A stretch of 64,000 nt of DNA from Symbiodinium natans (GCA_905221605.1 CAJNDS010002073.1:641701-705700); one strand, 5' to 3'; positions 45,001 through 55,478 are shown, numbered from the stretch's first letter. The notes: a model not told the origin generated them from the letters alone. Numbers and translations are program-made.

Positions 45001-48000
45001 CCTAAACCCTTACTAAACCCTAAACCCTAAACCCTAAACCCTAAACCCTAAACCCTAAACCCTAAACCCTACAAACCCTAAGTTTGCGGGCTGCGGGGCC
45101 TCGAGGAAACCCGGCTGACCTGGCGCTGATCCGAATGCAGGCAATGATAGGGTTCCTAAAAGGGGGAGGGGGGCTGTTTAAGGTTAGGGTTTAGGGTTTA
45201 GGGTTAGAGTTTCGGGTTTCGGGTTTGAGGGTTGCTTCAGGGGAGTTCTCAAAAGCATGGTCAATTTGCGGGTTCGCTTGATGGTACGTGGTCTCGTATG
45301 CAGGCGAAGCAAGCAGGGACCCTCATTTAGAAATCCCCCCCTACCCCTCCCGAGCTGCCCCCCCCCCCCCCCCCCCAATATGTATGCATGACGGTTTCAG
45401 GGCTTACCAAGGCCTCCACAACCCTAAACCCTAAAACCTAAACCCTAAACCCTAAACTTAGGGTGCAGGCTTGTTGGGAAGTAGGGCTTAGGAGTTGCAA
45501 AGGGAGGATCGCCGCTTAGTGCTCCCCCTCGAGAACGAACAAGCCAACGTTTCAAAACCTGAGCCCGAGAGGCCATATAAAAACGAACACCCTCATAAAC
45601 CCTAGAAGCCCTACAACCCTAAACCCTAAACCCTGTAACAAACCCTGTAAGCCCATATAAGCCAGATGAACCCCCAGAGAAGCCCTATAAGCAACCCAGG
45701 AAGCCCCGCAAACCCTAAACCGCGTGAAGCCCCATAACCCTTCAACTCTATAATATCAACAAGCGGGGCTTCGGGATTTAGGGCTCAGGGTAGTTTAGGG
45801 TTTAGGGTTTAGGGTTTGGGGGGGGGGGGGGGGGGGATTTAGGGCTTCGGGGCTAATGAGGCGGGCTGTGAGGGGAGTAGCGCCGATCGCTGCAGGCGGA
45901 CAGCATGAAACCCGCGGCCGAACGGTCCGGCTATACCAACGTCTTCACCACCATGGGGAGACTGGGCCGTTGTAGTGCTTCTAGTGTTTGGGGTCGAAAG
46001 GGTTCATGGTGTTAGGGTTTAGAGTTTAGGATTGAGGGTTTAGGGTTTAGAGGGTTTAGGGTTTAGTTCTTCCCAGAAGGCTTGGAGCATGTCCTGTCAA
46101 TCACGTGACGCCGAAGCCCCGTTGAATCCGAAACGGCAAAACCCAATTTGCCGATCTCTGCACTCCCCTCTGCATGAGGACTGACCGAGATCATCGATCT
46201 GTTTTCGATTTTAAAACCCTAGTTAAGCCCCAAACCCTAAACCCTAAACCCCAAACCCCAAACCCCAAGCCCCAAGCCCCAAACCCCAAACCCCAAACCC
46301 CAAACCCCAAACCCCAAACCCCAAACCCCAAACCCCAAACCCCAACCTTAGGAAGATCGTCGCCGCAGAAGGCCCCGGAGACAGGGAGATTCTGCGGGTG
46401 GTTCTCTGAACTCAGGGTCCTGGGATCCCGCTGAGGAAGGTCAGGAAGCTGTAGCAACCCTAAACCCTCAACCCTCAGCCCCAAACCCTAGCCCTAAGCC
46501 CTGAACCCGACAAGCTTCGTGGCTTGAGTTGAAGATCCTCTAAAGAGGTGGACGGCCTTAGGGGCCGCACGTCCCATCCATTCTTGGTATTGGGATCTGG
46601 AGTTTACCTTGACGTCGAACAGGGATGAGCGAAACCCTGCTCAGCGATCAGATTGTGCCCTAAACTTTAAACCCTAAACCCTAAACCCTAAACTTTAAAC
46701 CCTAAACCCTAAACCCTAAACCCTAAGAGTTGCGCAGCAGACGAGAAAGAGCTGGAGGCTCGAGAGCCTCGGACTTAAGACCCTGAAACGCAAACGCTCC
46801 TCCACCCTCCCACCCACCCACCCCCCCCCCCCCCCCCACAGTAGCATCATCTACCATGCCATGCTACTACGCTTAAGCATCTACCCCCCCCCCCCCCCAA
46901 AAGAACCCATTGCGTCGCAGGGTCACTTAGGACGAGGGCCCAGGCCTAGAGCGACCTTTTGTGCAAGGCAAGTTCGCCAAGAATCCTCTGAGGCCTATCC
47001 GGGGTTGAACAATCGTGTCCTACAAAGAGCCGGTGTTGCTCAGTCTTTTCACCCCCGCCACAAAAAAATGAAAAGCGCAAGTTTACAGGCGCGCTCATAC
47101 ACAAACATAACAAAGCGAACGGCGGTGACAATAGCAATAAGTCACAACAATCGTAACAATGACAAAGGCCCAAGCGCAAGCAATAACAAACAACAACTAT
47201 AATGTCGTCCCAGTTGTATGTCGTTGTGTCGACGTGGCAGTGGGATGGTGGAGGGGGGTAATTGGTGGTGGTTGTACTAAACCCTAAACCCCAAACCCCA
47301 AACCCTAAACCCCAAACCCCAAACCCTAAACCCCAAACCCTAAACCCTAAACCCTAAACCCTAAACCCTAAACCCTAAACCACTGCCAGGACCCGGGGGT
47401 CTCCTTGCTGGGGCCGTGCCCACAGCCACCCGAGCCATGGCACTGCGCCTCGACCCGGCTAGCGCCTACCCAGAACCCTAAACCCTAAACCCTAAACCCT
47501 AAACCCCAAATTCTAAACCCTAAACCCTAAACCCGAAACCCGAAACCCGAAACCCGAAACCCTAAACCCTAAACCCTAAACCCTAAACCCTAAACCCTAA
47601 ACCCTAAACCCTAAACCCTAAACCCTAAACCCTAAACCCTAAACCCTAAACCCTAAACCCTAAACCCTAAACCCTACCCTGAATTGAGGAGCATAATTAC
47701 CTTAAGATCCGAAGGACCCCTCTACACTTGAAGGCATCTTCCCTCAAGGGTTGATCATACCGACCCTAGACCGTAAACCCTGCCCTGACTTGAGGAGCAT
47801 AATTGCCTTGAGATCCGAAGGATCCCTCTACACTTGAAGGCACCTACCCTTAGGGGAGGATGATACCTTAAACCATCATAAGGATCTCTATGCAGTTCAA
47901 GTAAGGTTATTAAGTTATTCCCGTTTATTGAGGAATGCACCTTACATGATAAGAAGGGTTCCTGCTTTGCTTAAGTCACATTCCTTCATCAAGAGGTCGC

Positions 48001-51000
48001 GGTCTTGGGCTCTCTCGGAGTTTGTGGTGTTCTTCCTGGGTTTAGGGTTGGCATGTCCCCCTTATACTAACAATCCTTCATAGGGATTCGAATAGGGGGT
48101 ACTTGAATCCCTGTTAAGAGCTGTTAGTAGAAGGAATCCCTAGTAAGAGCTGTTAGTATAAGGGGGTGGCATCCCAAGTCTGAAGTGCTGCGCGCACTAT
48201 GTTCGTGAGGTTTAGGGTTTAGGGCTTGTAAGGGTTTAGGGTTTAGGGTTTCGGGTTTAGGGTTTAGGATTTCGGGTTTAGGATTGAGGGAGAGAGAGGC
48301 AGAGAGAGAGAGAGAGAGAAGCAGACATTTTGCGCTTTGCCTAGCCTGCGAGAGGAAGACAAAAAGAAGATAGAGTGCGAAATAGAGAGGGAGCGACAGT
48401 TCAACCCCTCCGCCCCAAAAGCGTCCTGACTCATAAGCCCCCTAAACCCCGTACCCTGAACCCGCAACCCTAAACCTAAACAGAAACCTGCCCGAATCCC
48501 CTCAATTGGGATTTAAGGTCTCTAAGTTCCCCCGCAAAGGGTTTCTGGGTTTAGGGTATCGTACCGAACTCCTCATACTTCCTTGTGAGGAACAAGTAAG
48601 CCACCCTTACACCCTAACCCTAAACTCTACACCCTACACCCTAAACCCTAAACCCTAAACCCTAAACCCTAAACCCTAAACCCTAAACCCTAAACCCTAA
48701 ACCCTAAACCCTAGCAAAGCTACGCCTTTGGTCGAACGCCTAAGGAACTTCGGCATGCTCGCTTTCAACGCAAGTGCCAAGGAGGGGAAGGGGGGGAGGG
48801 GTTAGGGTTTTGGGTTTTGGGGTTTTGGGGTTTAGGGTTTAGGGTTTAGGGTTTAGGGTTTAGGGTTTCGGGTTTAGGGTTTAGGGTTTAGGGAGAGGGG
48901 GAGGGGGAGGCAGGGGGGGGTAAAGGTCTTCGTGTTTTCAGGAATCCCTGTTGTTGAGTGTTCTTTCTGCGGAAGGGTTCCGACCGGTATGCTTGGGGGT
49001 TTTGGGGGGTCGAGGAGGTTTGAGGGTGCCCTAACCCCTAAGCCCTAAAGCTCTTGATGCCGAGATCATTTAAGGCCAACCCTTTTGGGATCTTCAGGTG
49101 GCGTCCAGTGTTTGGGCTTTCAGGGCTTTAGGGTGCAGGGTTTAGGGGCGTAGGACTTCAGGTTGCAAGAACCCTAAACCCTAAGCCCTAAACCCTAAAA
49201 CCCTAAACCCTAAACCCTAAGCCCTAAGCCCTAAGCCCTGAGCCTTAAGCCCTAAACCCTAGTCCAGGGTTGTAAGGGTCCGAGGGTGACCCTGATTCCC
49301 AGCCCGCTCGGGCCCACGTCCTGCATGAGGGCTTTCGGGCTTAGGGCCCTTTTAGTGGCTTTGGGTTTTCGTTTTTTTTTTTGTTTCGGGGGGTTAGGGT
49401 TTTAGTTTTTTTGTTTTTTTAGGGGCTTAAGGTTTAGGGTTGTAGGTTTTGTTTAGGGGCTTAGGGTTTTAGGGTTTTAGGGTTCTGTCGGTAGAGGTTT
49501 AGGTGATAGGCTCCTAGGGATCGAGGGTTTGAGGGTTTGAGGGTTTAGGGTTGTCCTCGCAGGGTATGTAGAAAACCCTAAACCCTAAACCCTAAACCGT
49601 GAATCATCGCCTACAGAGGGTTTATGGGCTTCATTGGCAGGCCCTCCTGCGCTCAGCGAACACCCTGAAACCCGAAACCGCGCAGCGGAGGATGCCCTGG
49701 GCGGCATGGGCGTCTCAGGCACAAGGGTTTAGGGTTACCCTAAACCCTAAACCCTAAACCCTAAACCCTAAACCCTAAACCCTAAACCCTAAACCCTAAA
49801 CCCTAAACCCTAAACCCTAAACCCTAAACCCTAAGGGCAAGCCCGAACACTAAGTCCCAAAGCGCTAAAAACCCCTGGGGTTCAGGGTTATAGGATCTTA
49901 GAAGCTTTAAACGTTCAGGGTGTGAAGTCTTTACGTCGAACATGAAGATCTCTCTGTTGCGGCGTTCAAGCAGCACCCAGACATCATATGAGACAAGAAA
50001 GTTTTAATGCAACAGAATATTTCATCATATGCTATTCAAAGTTATACTACTAATTATATGCTGTGGCCAGTTCTTGTGAGTTATGCACGCTCAGTCTCCA
50101 ACCCTTGGCCCAAAACCTTACGACCAAGAAGCGCCCCAGATCCTATGCCCCCGACCCCCCCCCCCCAACCCGGTTTGGGGTTTAGGGTTTCGGGTTTAGG
50201 GTTTCGGGTTTCGGGTTTCGCCCCCGCTCCATTTGGGGCGCACTCAACCTGGACATTTCTGGCTTCGAAGGTGCCCCACAGGTCTTTGGAGCTTCTGCCA
50301 TCGCCGGCTTCTTCGCCTCCTTCTTCTCCCTGCCCTTCGATTTTGCAACCTGGCCTGTCAGGTTTGATTAGGATTTCAGGGCCGAGGCCCGAGACCCCCT
50401 AAACCCTAAAGCTTGAGGGTGGGTGCTAGGGTTTAAGGTCCGAGGCCCTAAGCCCTAGACCCCCTAAACCCAAAAGGTTTCGGGTGGGTGTGGCATTGGG
50501 CCGGGGGGGGGGGGGTGAAGGGCTTCCGAGACTGGATTGGGCTTCCTTCCGTGATCTAGCTGGGGGTTTAGGGTTTAGGGTTTAGGGTTTAGGGTTTAGG
50601 GTTTAGGGTTTAGGGTTTAGGGTTTAGGGTTTAGGGTTTAGGGTTTAGGGTTATGGGACCCTTTTTCTCTCGCATAGGCTGCTCGGAAATTCGCCTTCCA
50701 ACCTTGAACCTTCAAGGCCGAACCCGGAACCTAAGTGCATCGCACGAACTTGCAGGCAACCCCCCTAATGAGCCCTAATGAAGGAGTATACACTTCAACC
50801 CTAAACCCTAAACCCTAAACCCTAAACCCTAAACCCTAAACCCTAAACCCTAAACCCTAAACCCTAAACCCTAAACCCTAAACCCTAAACCCAAACCCTA
50901 AACCCTTCAAATCAGAATAAGGCCTTCGTAAGGATACACGGCCTTGAGGCATGTGGGGCTGTCTCAGTCCTCAGCCCGTAGCTCTCCGGGGCTCTGGGCT

Positions 51001-51674
51001 CAGGGCTTAAGGTTTAGGGTTTAGGGTTTAGGGTTTAGGGTTTAGGGTTTAGGGCTTGAACACCGAGGCCGAAAAAAAACGCTAAGCCCATTGCCTTAAA
51101 CCCACAAAACCCCAAACTCCTCAACTCCCCCCAACAAAAGCAAGCCCCAAGCACAAGAAGCTCAAAGCACAGTAGCCTCAAGCAGATGCAGATGTTCCCG
51201 TAAGCCCTGAACCCTGAACCCTAAATCCTAAACCCTGAACCTAAAACCCTAAACCCTAAACCCTAAACCCTAAACCCTAAACCCTAAACCCTAAACCCTA
51301 AACCCTAACCCTAAACCCTAAACCCTAAACCCTAAACCCTGTAATGTGTGTGAAGCATGGATCCCCAAGACGGGCTCCGCACGAAATCATTGTATACCCC
51401 ATACATGCCTTCAAGGTTATCCCATTTTCTTTGTCCCCAAAAAAGGCTAAGGGCCCATACTACACAGAATTCACAAAGGGCCTAAACCCTAAACCCTAAA
51501 CCCTAAACCCTAAACCCTAAACCCTAAACCCTAAACCCTAAACCCTAAACCCTGCAATGTGCCCTAGTTGAACCTCCCAAGGTGAAGACACAGATGCAGA
51601 AGCAGAAGAAGGACCCAGCGCCTTGCTTGAAACACCTGCTGCCTCCGTTGCGGTTCGGGTTTGGGGGTTGGGGT

Positions 51675-51709
<35 letters not shown>

Positions 51710-54643
51710 GGGGGGGTTTTGAGGCTTCAGGTATTAGAGCTTTAGCTTTAGGGCTCCAAGACTTTAGTGTCTTCACCTTGGTGGGGGGGGGGTTTTGAGG
51801 CTTCAGGTATTAGAGGTTTAGGGCTCTAAGACTTTAGTGTCTTTGGGGATGCTTTGGAGGCCTTGGTTTAGGACCGTTGGGCTGAAAAAAATTGGCTCGA
51901 TCGCTGTGGAGGGTCTAGCACAGTAGGGTTCCGAGTTGAAATCTGAGGTTGATCCCCAAATTTTCTCGAACATGTCATGTCCAAAACATCTTTTTGAGAG
52001 TTTCAGAAATCTCTTGCTCCAGTCACAAGCCAAGTCCTTGTCTCGGAATTTAGGTTAGCAAAGGCTCTCGAGGATCTGGATCCCAGATGTTGAGGTCTGC
52101 GAAGATCCTCCGTCCTCCGACTCTTGCAACACACTTTAAAATTCGAAACTGAAATCTAAGGTTCTTGTCCTTATCCAGAAAGTCAGATCTCGATTTGAAA
52201 TCTGAGGTTGGCAAATATTCACAGAAATAGTGCACAACCCAAAGTTTTTTGATCCCAAAGCTTTTTGGAATTTCATGTTTTCTTAACACAAGCCGAGCTT
52301 CATCTCGAAATTGGGGGGGGGGAGGCAGTATGCAAATTGTACAATGCCCCCCCCCCCCCGCCCGCCTGCCACCCGCTGCTTGGCTGCGCACATACGTATG
52401 TTTGTAAGGCATGTTAAGCCCACTCTCACCGTCCCCCCCCCCCCCCCCCCGTCCACTTCCCCTCCCTTCGAAAGCGCATCCCCGCAAACACCGCCTGCCC
52501 AACAGTGACACTGGGCCCGGTGGTTTGGGGTTCACCCTAACACCAAACCCCGAAACCCCGAAACCCATAAACCCGAAACCGAAAACCCCGAAACCGCAAA
52601 CCCCAAACCCCGAAACCCCAAACCCTAAACCCCAAACCCCAAACCTTAAACACCAAACCCCGAAAACCCTAAACCCCAAACCCCCAAAACTCAAACCTTA
52701 AAACCCCAAACCCCGAAACCCCAAAACCCCAAAACCCCAAAAAACCCAAACCTCAAACCCTAAAACCCCAAGCCCTAAACCCCAAACCTTAAACCCATAA
52801 CCCGAAAACCCAAACCCTAAACCCCAAACCTTAAACACCAAACCCCGAAAACCCTAAACCCCAAACCCCAAACCTAAAACCCCGAAACCCGAAACCCAAA
52901 CCTTAAAACCCCAAACCCTAAACCCCAAACCTCAAACCTTAAAACCCCAAACCCTAAACCCCTAAACCCTAAACCCCAAACCCTAAACCCCAAACCTTTA
53001 AACCCCTAAACCCCTAAACCCCAAACCCCAAACCTCAAACCTTAAAACCCCAAACCCGAAACCCCAAACCCGCGTGCAGACCAGTCGGTCCACGGGTCTG
53101 AACTGCCAATCAAGGGCCTAAAGGAGGGATTAGGGTTTAGGGTTTAGGGTTTAGGGTTTAGGCTTTAGGGTTTTGTTCTAAGGGACCTTAGGGGTTGGGG
53201 GGGGGGGGTTAGGGTTTAGGGTTTAGGGTTTAGGGTTTAGGGTTTAGGGTTTTTTTGGGGGGGCTCTATTTCGGGGGCTACTTAGTTACATACTTAGGTA
53301 TATAGGGACTGTATAGGGTATATATGGGGGGGGGTATATAGGGGAATAAGATTAAGGGTCCCCCCTAAACCCTAAACCCTAAACCCTAAACCCTAAACCC
53401 TAAACCCTAAACCCTAAACCCTAAACCCTAAACCCTAAACCCTAAACCCTAAACCCATTGTAGGGGTCCCTCCTTCTTCCCCTTAAGCCAAGGTCACGGG
53501 CGAACTTCCCTACAAGAGCTCCATGGACCGAGTGCTTCTGACTTGGGGGGCTCTGTGGAGGGTTTAAGGGTTTAGGGTTTAGGGTTAGGGTTTAGGGTTT
53601 AGGGTTTAGGGTTTAGGGTTTAGGGTTTAGGGTTTAGGGTTTAGGGTTTAGGGTTTAGGGTTTAGGGTTTAGAGTTTAAGGTCTGGTGTGTTAGGGTGTG
53701 GGGTTGGGTTTGGGTTTAGGGTTTCGGAAGGGTTTAGGGTTTCGGGTCCAAGGTTTAGGTTGTGGGGTTGGGTTTGGGATTTAGGATTTGGGGTGGGTTT
53801 GGGGTTAAGGGTTAGGGGTTTAGGGTGCGGACTTGTGTTTGGGGCTTTGTGGTGTCAGAGTTTCGGCATTTGGGGGTTAGGCCTTAGGTCAAAAATTGTG
53901 TGTCAAAGCTTGTGTGTGTGTGTGCGTGTGTATATATAGGGGGTTTAGTCACGGTGTTGGGGGTGGGTGGGGGGGGGGGAGGGACAGGGCACTTGAAAGA
54001 ACCCTAAGCCCTAAAACCCTAAACCCCAAACCTCAAACCCCGAACCCCAAGCCCTAAGCCCCTGAGGTCCTCTTTTTCCCGAAAGTTCCTAAACCCTAAA
54101 CCCTAAACCCTACTGTAAACCCTAAACCCTAAACCCTAAACCCTAAACCCTAAACCCTAAACCCTAAACCCTAAACCCTAAACCCTAAAACCCTAAACCC
54201 TAAACCCCAACCCCTGCAAAAGCCCCAATGATGACCTGCTACCTTTTCCTGGCAGGACTGCGCTATGAAGATCATGGCCGAAGGTGGGCCTTTGCGCTTC
54301 TACGCCGCTTGGCTTATAGGGCTTTAGGGTTAGGGTTTAGGGTTTAGGGTTTAAGGTGGGCGGGGGGGGGGGGTGATAGAAGGGTCGCTTATGCAGGGTT
54401 TGGGTTTGGGGTTTGGGCTGTAGGGTTTAGGGTCTATACAGGGGTTTAGGGTTTATGGGTTAGGGTTTAGGGTTCAGGGGTTCGGGTTTGGGGTTTATGT
54501 AGGGTGTTGTAGCGTTTGCATTGGATTTATACGGTGTACCTTCAAGGACTTCTAGAGCCTTTTTTCAAAAGTTGTTCTAGTGGGTTTCAGTGAGTGTATA
54601 TTGTTTATTTCGGGTTCCATAGTACAATGTCATCATTGGTTGG

Positions 54644-54694
<51 letters not shown>

Positions 54695-55478
54695 AGATCA
54701 AAACATAGGCTCTGTATTTTGGGTCACCTTCTTAGTAGCCTTGACTGAATCTGTACAATTTACTCTGCATCCGAGCTACGACGGCTCAGTCTAAGCTCCT
54801 GAACAGTAACCCTAAACCCTAAACCCAAAAAATCAAAAACCCTAAGCCCTAAGCCCTAAACCCTAAACCCTAAACCCTAAACCCAAAAGAATCAAAAACC
54901 CCAAGCCCTAAACCCTAAACCCCAACTCAGCAAAGACTGCGCCTCGAAACTTGGCAGTTGTGAGGCTGGCTTCCCCACCTACTACGTGAGGATCGCGCCC
55001 CACGCCATGCTCACCCTGATTGCACAGGCCTTCAGCTTCAGAGTCCTTCTGCTTCACATTTGTTTCGCCTTAAACCCCAAACCTAAACCCTTTATACCCT
55101 AAATCCCAAGAATTTACAGTTTGGGTTTTCGGGTTTGGGTTTAAGGTTTAGGGTTTAGGGTTTATGGCTTAAGGTTTAGGTTTAGGGAGCAACCTGCTAC
55201 ACTTCGGCCACAATCAACGTCCCAGAAACTCCCCTTTGGACCAACGGATTCGAAACGAGGACGAAGTCAGGCATACTAGTCGCCTACTAAAACACACCAC
55301 CTAAACCCTCAAGCTCTGAAACCTAAAACCTAAAACCTAAACCCTAAACCCTAAACCCTAAACCCTAAACCCTAAACCCTAAACACACACCCCCAGCTGA
55401 CAGGACTTCATCAAGAAAAGCTGGTCGCAAGTTGGGCTGTGGCTGGGCTTGCAGCAACCCAGAAACCTGTCAGTTTAG
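39040..55478 (+). CDS. Mitochondrial 2-oxoglutarate/malate (dicarboxylate) carrier-like protein, SLC25 family, 18 exons
   Basis: Exons: 39040-39065 (tentative), 39596-39668, 41266-41337, 41883-41933, 42448-42490, 43857-43895, 45106-45140, 45896-45957, 46352-46371, 47390-47444, 48745-48781, 49691-49726, 50282-50344, 51582-51617, 53493-53525, 54256-54303, 54965-55027 and 55404-55478. They total 867 nt in one frame (288 aa plus TAG); the first 10-20 residues are missing. The three carrier repeats are visible: QPIDMVKVRIQL (repeat 1), NPADLALIRMQ (repeat 2, with L at the usual K/R position as in oxoglutarate carriers), and PFDFVKTQMQ (repeat 3). Other family blocks are YTGLTAGLTRQ, VVYTGARLGLFDK, GYTNVFTTMG, AVPTATRAMALNFGMLA, AIAGFFASFFSLPFDF, VTGELPYKSSMDCAMKIM and GFPTYYVRIAPHAML. 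It should exchange dicarboxylates across the inner mitochondrial membrane. Donors are GC 10, GA 4 and GT 3; all 17 internal acceptors are AG|G. Every intron contains telomeric repeat. The stop codon lies at the start of a TTTAGGG tract. The exact substrate is inferred from family resemblance only. Confidence 0.85.
39737..39830. mobile_element. B-element copy B3, in carrier intron
   Basis: CTTATACTAACAGTCC left arm and GGACTCTTAGTACG right arm around ACCCCCTACTATAATCCC. Confidence 0.83.
40118..40261. mobile_element. A-element copy A6, in carrier intron
   Basis: Uninterrupted, about 144 bp, TACCTGGAGGTTCA to TGAACCTCCAAGTA. Confidence 0.87.
40529..40649. mobile_element. C-element copy C3, in carrier intron
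   Basis: CCTAGGACGCAGAGTA left end and TTACTCTTGGGTCTAGG right end are inverted repeats. Confidence 0.83.
40917..41012. mobile_element. F-element copy F4, in carrier intron
   Basis: GGGCAGTTCTGTACATTAGG left, ATAGTACGGCACCCG centre, TTTAGAGAATTACCC right. Confidence 0.83.
41757..41857. mobile_element. N-element copy N2, in carrier intron
   Basis: GGGGTTTACGAAAATACGGG through ATTCCCGTATAATCTGGACC and TTTCGGAAACTCCC. Confidence 0.7.
42520..42720 (+). repeat. TTTTAGGG octamer array in carrier intron
   Basis: About 16 TTTTAGGG units, then TTATAGGG and TTTGAGGG variants, just after the GC donor at 42491. Confidence 0.95.
43572..43702. mobile_element. Palindromic element in carrier intron
   Basis: AAGTATGGGCCCTTATGG near the left end and CATGCTAAGGGCCCACGG at the right, with inner GAGGGCCCAAATACTTCGG. 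Confidence 0.65.
43720..43855 (-). repeat. CCCTAAA tract abutting a carrier acceptor
   Basis: About 19 units. The last unit CCCTAG supplies the acceptor AG at 43855-43856 of the exon starting at 43857. Confidence 0.95.
44190..44265 (+). repeat. CT/CACT microsatellite
   Basis: CTCACTCACCCACTCACTC then a long CT run. Confidence 0.93.
44474..44615 (-). repeat. CCCTAAA tract
   Basis: About 20 perfect units in the carrier intron 43896-45105. Confidence 0.95.
47473..47675 (-). repeat. CCCTAAA/CCCGAAA tract
   Basis: About 29 units with a block of four CCCGAAA, in the carrier intron after 47444. Confidence 0.95.
47677..47863 (+). repeat. Direct repeat of about 78 bp separated by telomere-like units
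   Basis: CCTGAATTGAGGAGCATAAT (47678) and CCTGACTTGAGGAGCATAAT (47783) begin two copies of similar length. CCCTAGACCGTAAACCCTG lies between them. Confidence 0.88.
48048..48178. mobile_element. B-element copy B4, in carrier intron
   Basis: CCTTATACTAACAATCC and AGAGCTGTTAGTATAAGG arms; the right end is partly duplicated (48107-48135 and 48136-48165). Confidence 0.83.
49727..49835. repeat. Head-to-head telomeric junction at carrier donor
   Basis: GTTTAGGGTTACCCTAAA: one TTTAGGG unit meets about 14 CCCTAAA units with only two bases between. The first G-T is the modelled splice donor. Confidence 0.85.
51480..51555 (-). repeat. CCCTAAA tract
   Basis: About 11 units shortly before the carrier exon at 51582. 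Confidence 0.95.
51675..51717 (+). repeat. Poly-G tract
   Basis: About 40 G with few interruptions in the carrier intron after 51617. Confidence 0.93.
51708..51843 (+). repeat. Tandem duplication next to poly-G tract
   Basis: GGGGGGGTTTTGAGGCTTCA to AGACTTTAGTGTCTT occurs at 51712-51773 and again at 51786-51843. Confidence 0.88.
52535..53070 (-). repeat. Long degenerate CCCCAAA/CCCGAAA/CCTTAAA field
   Basis: About 530 bp of 7- to 9-bp relatives of the telomere unit inside the carrier intron 51618-53492. Confidence 0.93.
53365..53455 (-). repeat. CCCTAAA tract with possible imperfect flanking duplication
   Basis: About 13 units. ATTAAGGGTCCC lies before it and ATTGTAGGGGTCCC after it. Confidence 0.9.
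54085..54210 (-). repeat. CCCTAAA tract
   Basis: About 17 units before the carrier exon at 54256. Confidence 0.95.
54643..54691 (+). repeat. GAT trinucleotide array in carrier intron
   Basis: About 16 GAT units. The poly-Asp ORF across it lies wholly within the intron 54304-54964. Confidence 0.95.

Noticed and set aside
52050-52694. 214-aa minus-strand ORF
   Set aside because: About a third is CCCCAAA repeat and another part is poly-G/C. It sits in a carrier intron and contains internal repeats; no domain recognised. Kept only as a low-interest finding.
54594-54794. 66-aa ORF with poly-Asp
   Set aside because: Lies completely inside a carrier intron and is driven by the GAT microsatellite.
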